This document shows positions 59,921 through 64,000 of a stretch of DNA of 64,000 bases, one piece after another. The DNA is from Apodemus sylvaticus (Eukaryota > Chordata > Mammalia > Rodentia > Muridae): positions 86,801,547 to 86,865,546 of the forward strand of contig NC_067481.1 in the NCBI RefSeq assembly GCF_947179515.1. Reading direction: 5' to 3'. How positions within the stretch are numbered: the stretch's first letter is position 1; each line of letters starts with the position of its first letter. Position numbers and translations under genes: made by a program. The notes beneath the pieces were generated by a model that saw only the letters and a program-made list of their open reading frames with translations, had not been told where the DNA came from and did no database searches.

Positions 59921-61384
59921 AATTTGTGATTACGCACTATATTACTTGAAGGTAGAAAACACTAATCTGAAATACATGCATACTAACATACATACACACA
60001 CACACATCCACTAGGAACTACCCAAGTATTACAGGATAGATTTTATACTATTTATTTTTAAGGGCAAGTCAGGCTCAAATTAACTGTCAAACATAATTTC
60101 ATGTTAAAAATTTTAAATATGTGTTTATCCTTAGAGGAACTCTTTGAACAGCTGTCTTCTTGCCAAATTTGTATTTGCATAATGGTGAGCTATAAGGTTA
60201 TAGATCACTTGGTAGCCAACTGACAACCCATAAACTACTTTTGAAAATCTCCTAAAAACTTCTCTCTGAAATGCTTTCATATCGGTTAGTGCTTTGCATC
60301 CTCTATAAAAAATAAAATGTGCTCAAGTCTCTAAGTTCTTTAAAAATATAGTAGTGGTAGAAAATACTAAATTCTGTTTATTTCCACATTCCTTCCACTA
60401 AAGGTTGAGCCACAAATGCAAAATGAATGTTGACATATTTGTTTAGCATCCCTGAACAGATTAAACAGCTTTAGAAGTTCTTTTGTAATCAGCCTTGAAA
60501 AATAGAAACTGACACTCACATCCCAGGATAGATTAAATTGTTTCAAAAGTTTCTCATTAATCAGACATGAAAAATATTTTTTAAACATAGAAGTAGGTCC
60601 TTTGAAAAGTACTTCGAATTTTCCATGCATCGACCTTTGCAGTTTTTGCCATTCTATTGTGCAATGTCAACTTTTGATGGTACATATAAAATAGAAAATA
60701 TCTATGTCCTATCCATGTCCACAATGGAGGGTACTGAAAATATATGGGGAAAAAAGCATGGTACCAAGATTATAAAGTATACTGGCAGTTATTTCTATGA
60801 CTTTGAGTAAAGAAAAATGACTTAATTTTTAAAAAATTCCTTATAAGTAAAGTGCTAATATCTAAGTATTGATCTTTGTAACTGTAAGCTTAATTTTATA
60901 CATTACTAAACTGGACTCCACTAGTAATGTCTTGTCTCATACAGCATCATACAGTATGCTTAGTAAATACTACAGTAAAAACTGAGTCAGTTAGTTTAGA
61001 TGTGATCCTTCATTAGCTGCTCAGGTTCTATTTGGTAAACTCGGTAACACTTATGGCCTTGAGGACATTACTAAGTGAACTCAGGAAGTTTACAAAATCA
61101 TCTACTACAGAGGAAAGGGTGTTAATTGTGTAATAAAAATAAGTTTAACAGGGCAGAGTGATATTTATTCACAAGCAACATACTTTTGAAAAATTCTGCA
61201 TTGTTTTTATTATTGAAAATGAATTCTCTTATCATATATTCTGATTATGGTTTCCCCTTCCCAAGTCTTTCCAGAGCTTACCCTGTTTCACAAATATATA
61301 TCCTTTCCTCTTCTCTCTCATTAGATTATAAGCAGGCATCTAAAAATAATGATGATGAATTAAAAGAAGATAAAATAAATATAA
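59921..61384. other. Unassigned AT-rich non-coding DNA
   Basis: A short CA run at 59994-60005. 60400-60610 contains two loosely similar 50-60 base stretches ('gaacagattaaacagctttagaagttcttttgtaatcagcc' at 60456 and 'ggatagattaaattgtttcaaaagtttctcattaatcagac' at 60526), a possible small tandem duplication. No gene recognised. Confidence 0.5.
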
Positions 61385-61700
61385 ACAGGCCAGAATAGGA
61401 AAAAAGCAAACAAGCAAACAAAAGAAAAAGAAAGATCCCCCCCAAACAAAAACAAAACCAAACAAAAAACTCATGTAGTCTCTGAGACACATATGCTTAC
61501 CCACATAGAAATCCCATAAAAACACAAAACTGGAAATCATAATATATACTCAAAGGATTTGTAAAGTTAAAAAATAAAAATCCCGAAAATAAGAATGATG
61601 CATTGGTCTCCACCCCCCCAAATTCCATTGAGTTAGTTGTTTATTGTGCTTTATTCTCCTCAAAGTTCATCTTCTGTGATGATAATTTTTATCTGAAAAA
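61385..61700 (-). mobile_element. Lx-type L1 3' UTR fragment
   Basis: An A-rich start, then 'gagacacatatgcttacccacatagaaatcccataaaaacac', 'ggaaatcataatatatactcaaaggatttgtaaagtt' and 'aattccattgagttagttgtttattg'. These are the antisense landmarks also seen, in the same order, at 12140-12380. Confidence 0.7.
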
Positions 61701-62299
61701 AATGTTAATAGATGTTATTATTATTTTAGGTTTTTCTATATATTTCATGTACATGGGTCTGTGGATTTAATTTAAATTACTCTATTCTTCTCTTCAAAGT
61801 AAGTATATGTTGTCTGAGTGGTAGTAATCACTTTTACTCATTTATATATTTCTATTTAAATTTTCTAAATTCTTGTTATGCTAATTCACTTAGAGTTTTA
61901 GACTCTGTCTTTGTGTCCAGTGAGTACCAATGACTCTAAATTTTCTAGGTATTTTAGAAGATAATAATATATTATGGTATCTTATTTTATATAAATCTCC
62001 TTTCTAAGTTATGTTATAAGAAAATTAAACTCTAGTGTAAAAAAAAAAACAAAAAAAAATGAAAACCCTAAAAACAAAAACAAATATTAGCAAACAAAAT
62101 CAGATGATACTGGGTACTGAAAAAGGATAATTTGAGGACACTAAGACCTTGGAAATTTTGAGGTGAGGTACAGGAGTTGTATACAAAATAGACATCTTAG
62201 AAATTTCCCTATATTTACACTGGACTCCTAACATATAGTAACACATTAGCATGGCTTATGAAACATGACAAGACTTGTGAGAAAATAGATTTTTCTCTC
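61701..62299. other. Unassigned AT-rich non-coding DNA
   Basis: Very AT-rich; A-runs at 62040-62060. No family recognised. Confidence 0.45.
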
Positions 62300-62505
62300 A
62301 TATGAGAGTACAGTCCCACCCCCATTATTTATTTTCTTTAATCACCTTCACTACCTACCCTCTCCCCCAGATGCATTCCTCCTTTATTTCCCTTCAGGGA
62401 AGAGCAGGGCACCAAGAGACAATAACTAAAGTGGACAAAGTAGGATACAATTAGACAAGGCCAAAAGCCTTCATATCCAGGCTGGTCAAAGGTGACGCAA
62501 TAGGA
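62300..62505 (-). mobile_element. Lx-type L1 3' UTR, left part, split by B1
   Basis: Antisense Lx: 'ccctctcccccagatgcattcctcctttatttcccttcagggaagagcagg', 'aaggccaaaagccttcatatccaggctggtcaaaggtgacgcaataggaag'. It continues at 62789 after the B1. Confidence 0.85.
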
Positions 62506-62516
62506 AGAAAAGTTTC
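62506..62516 (+). repeat. Target-site duplication, left copy (B1 in L1)
   Basis: agaaaagtttc; the partner at 62776-62788 reads agaaaagagtttc, which has two extra bases. Confidence 0.75.
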
Positions 62517-62775
62517 TTTTTTCTTTACTTTTCTTTTTTTTTAGTTTTTAGTTTTTTGATTTTTGTTTTTTGTTATTTTGGGGTTTTTTTTTTGTTGTTG
62601 TTTTTGTTTTTGGGTTTTTTTTGGATTTAGTTTTTTTGAGACAGGTTTCTCTGTATAGTTTTGACCTTCTTGGAATTCACTCTGTAGACCAGGCTGGCCT
62701 CAAACTCAGAAATCTGCCTGCCTCTGCCTCTGCCTCTGCCTCCCAGAGTGCAGACGTGCGTCACCACCACCCAGC
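62517..62775 (-). mobile_element. B1 SINE with long T-rich (A-tail) end
   Basis: Antisense B1: the tail is T/G-rich text at 62517-62637. The body 'gagacaggtttctctgtatag', 'ttggaattcactctgtagaccaggctggcctcaaactcagaaatctgcctgcc' and the end 'gacgtgcgtcaccaccacccagc' lies at 62638-62775. Inside it, a CTGCCT hexamer is repeated about four times (62717-62742) where the consensus has about two. The insertion splits an Lx 3' UTR. Confidence 0.95.
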
Positions 62776-62788
62776 AGAAAAGAGTTTC
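62776..62788 (+). repeat. Target-site duplication, right copy (B1 in L1)
   Basis: agaaaagagtttc, partner of 62506-62516. Confidence 0.75.
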
Positions 62789-63043
62789 AAGAGCAAGAAA
62801 AAGAGTCAGATATGCACCTACTACCACTGTTAAAAGTCCCATAAAACTAGGAAGGTAACAGACACAAGATATATGCAAAGGAGCTAATACATACCCATGC
62901 TTGGCACTTCAGTCTCTGTAAGCCTATGTGAGCCTTGCTTAGCTGGCTCGGTGGGGCATGTTCTCCTAGAGTCCTCCATCCCCTCTGGATCCTACATTCT
63001 TTCTTCACTCTCCTCTACCACTGAGGCCCCAGATCTCAAAGGT
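62789..63043 (-). mobile_element. Lx-type L1 3' UTR, right part
   Basis: Resumes the Lx text: 'caagagcaagaaaaagagtcag', 'ctaccactgttaaaagtcccataaaactaggaaggtaacag', 'cttcagtctctgtaagcctatgtgagccttgcttagctggctcggtggggcatgttctcctagagtcctccatcccctctggatcctacattc'. It ends at the GT microsatellite. Confidence 0.87.

Positions 63044-63044
<1 letters not shown>

Positions 63045-63094
<50 letters not shown>
63045..63094. repeat. (GT)25 microsatellite
   Basis: Perfect GT array directly after the Lx 3' UTR piece. Confidence 0.97.
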
Positions 63095-63095
<1 letters not shown>

Positions 63096-63098
<3 letters not shown>

Positions 63099-63386
63099 GG
63101 GGATGAGCAAGTGAAGGAGACCTCTCCACAGAATGTCTAGCTGTGTATGTGTTTGTGTGTGTGGAGGGGATATCTCTGTACCTGACCCCATTACATGCTA
63201 GTGTAATTGTTGCTAGTGACATGGCATTGTTCTAGTATAGCAGACATACATTTCTATGCCAATCCACTTAGAGATTCCTCATTATATAGATTGGAAGCAA
63301 TACTTCTTAGGAAAGAAAAGAAAATGAATAATTAAATTTAGATGGTACCTTGTGATGACAGTGAAGAAAATGATAACCTAGGGGAA
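63096..63386. other. Unassigned non-coding DNA
   Basis: Nothing recognisable apart from a short GT patch near 63148-63162. Confidence 0.45.
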
Positions 63387-63461
63387 TCTCTCTCTCCTCT
63401 CCCTCCCTCTCCCTCCCTCTCCCTCTCTCCCTCTCTCCCTCTCTCCCTCTCTCCCTCTCTT

Positions 63462-63545
<84 letters not shown>

Positions 63546-63850
63546 TCTCTCCTCTCTCTCTCTGTCTCCCTCTGTCCTCTGTCTTTCTTTGTGTCTCTTT
63601 CTTCCTCCCTCTCTATCCTTTCTGTTTCTGTCTGTCTCTGTTTCTGTTTTCATATCCTTTTCCCTCTCCCCCTTTCTCCTCTGTCTCTGTTTTTTTGTCT
63701 CACTCTGTCTCTGTCTTCCCATCCATCTCTCTCCATATCTCTCTTCTTTGTCTGTCTCTTTCTTCCTCCCTTTCTTCTCTCTCCCTCTGCTTTTCTGTCT
63801 TTGTCAGTCTCTCTGTCTCTGTTTTTCTCTCTCTGCCTTGCTTGCTCTCC
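63387..63850 (+). repeat. Long pyrimidine-rich (CT)n tract
   Basis: 63387-63563 is 177 nt without a single purine: CCCTCTCT-type units, then a perfect (TC)36 at 63471-63542. It then continues as CT-rich text broken mainly by TGTC units to about 63850. The 191-codon frame on the plus strand (Ser/Leu/Pro) and the Arg/Glu frame on the minus strand are translations of this repeat, not genes. Confidence 0.97.
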
Positions 63851-64000
63851 CCCTCCTACTTCTTACTCTTGCAGACAAATGAGTTCATTACACTGCTCGA
63901 ACAGGGCTGACACCTAGAAGCTCTTGTCTCTGCTTCCTAAGTGCTAAGGTTGCCATTTGTGATATTGACAAGTTACAGTGCTTACTCTACTTTGCAATGA
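63851..64000. other. Unassigned non-coding DNA at the window edge
   Basis: Possibly the start of an antisense B1-like SINE ('cacctagaagctcttgtctctgcttcctaagtgctaaggttgcc' at 63911-63954), but it is too degraded to be sure. Confidence 0.35.

Noticed and set aside
63342..63917. 191-codon open frame, the longest in the window
   Set aside because: It is a translation of the (CT)n tract into Ser/Leu/Pro. The opposite strand is equally open as an Arg/Glu frame. Low-complexity DNA keeps frames open without coding.

Overview
This window is mammalian nuclear DNA with no protein-coding gene that I can support. The repeats identify the lineage: B1, B2, B3 and B4 SINEs, an ORR1 MaLR LTR, and LINE-1 ORF2/3'-UTR pieces of the murine L1MdF and Lx type. 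I infer mouse, or a very close Mus relative, from the form of the B1 and L1 sequences. That is recognition from memory, not a database match. Base composition is AT-rich and CpG-poor. All open frames are short and fall in L1 remnants, SINEs, low-complexity tracts or chance frames.

Layout. From 1 to 17 kb the DNA is AT-rich intergenic or intronic sequence with old Lx-type L1 3' UTR pieces (2.2-2.5, 12.1-13.3 kb), scattered SINEs, a MIR (5.4 kb) and a diverged 430-440 bp tandem duplication (13.3-14.1 kb). From 16.6 to 28.1 kb lies a dense nest of transposons. It holds two L1 copies with the 5' part inverted (17.8-19.1 and 22.3-23.8 kb), a solo ORR1 LTR, a B1, a Z-DNA-prone tract at 24.9 kb, and L1 pieces stacked around 25.6-27.5 kb with a clear 15-bp target duplication. 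From 28 to 46.5 kb unique sequence is broken by a well-preserved B2 (31.6 kb), L1 3' ends (33.4, 34.8, 43.6, 45.4 kb), SINE remnants and a CA/TA/GA compound microsatellite (36.6 kb). From 46.5 to 61.3 kb the DNA is strikingly poor in young repeats: I see only MIR-like, MaLR-like and B3 remnants plus microsatellites. The last 2.7 kb holds Lx pieces, one interrupted by a B1, then a (GT)n and a 177-nt uninterrupted pyrimidine tract.

There is no operon or pathway here. The story is the insertion history and possible regulatory DNA. Most L1 pieces (about 11 of 13) and most LTR pieces lie on the minus strand. One explanation is that the window is inside a large intron of a plus-strand transcription unit; this is inference. 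The repeat-free blocks with ATTA-rich or CpG-retaining sequence (for example near 30.0, 38.7, 47.6 and 56.1 kb) are the best candidates for conserved non-coding elements, but this needs cross-species alignment. I found no convincing new biological system.
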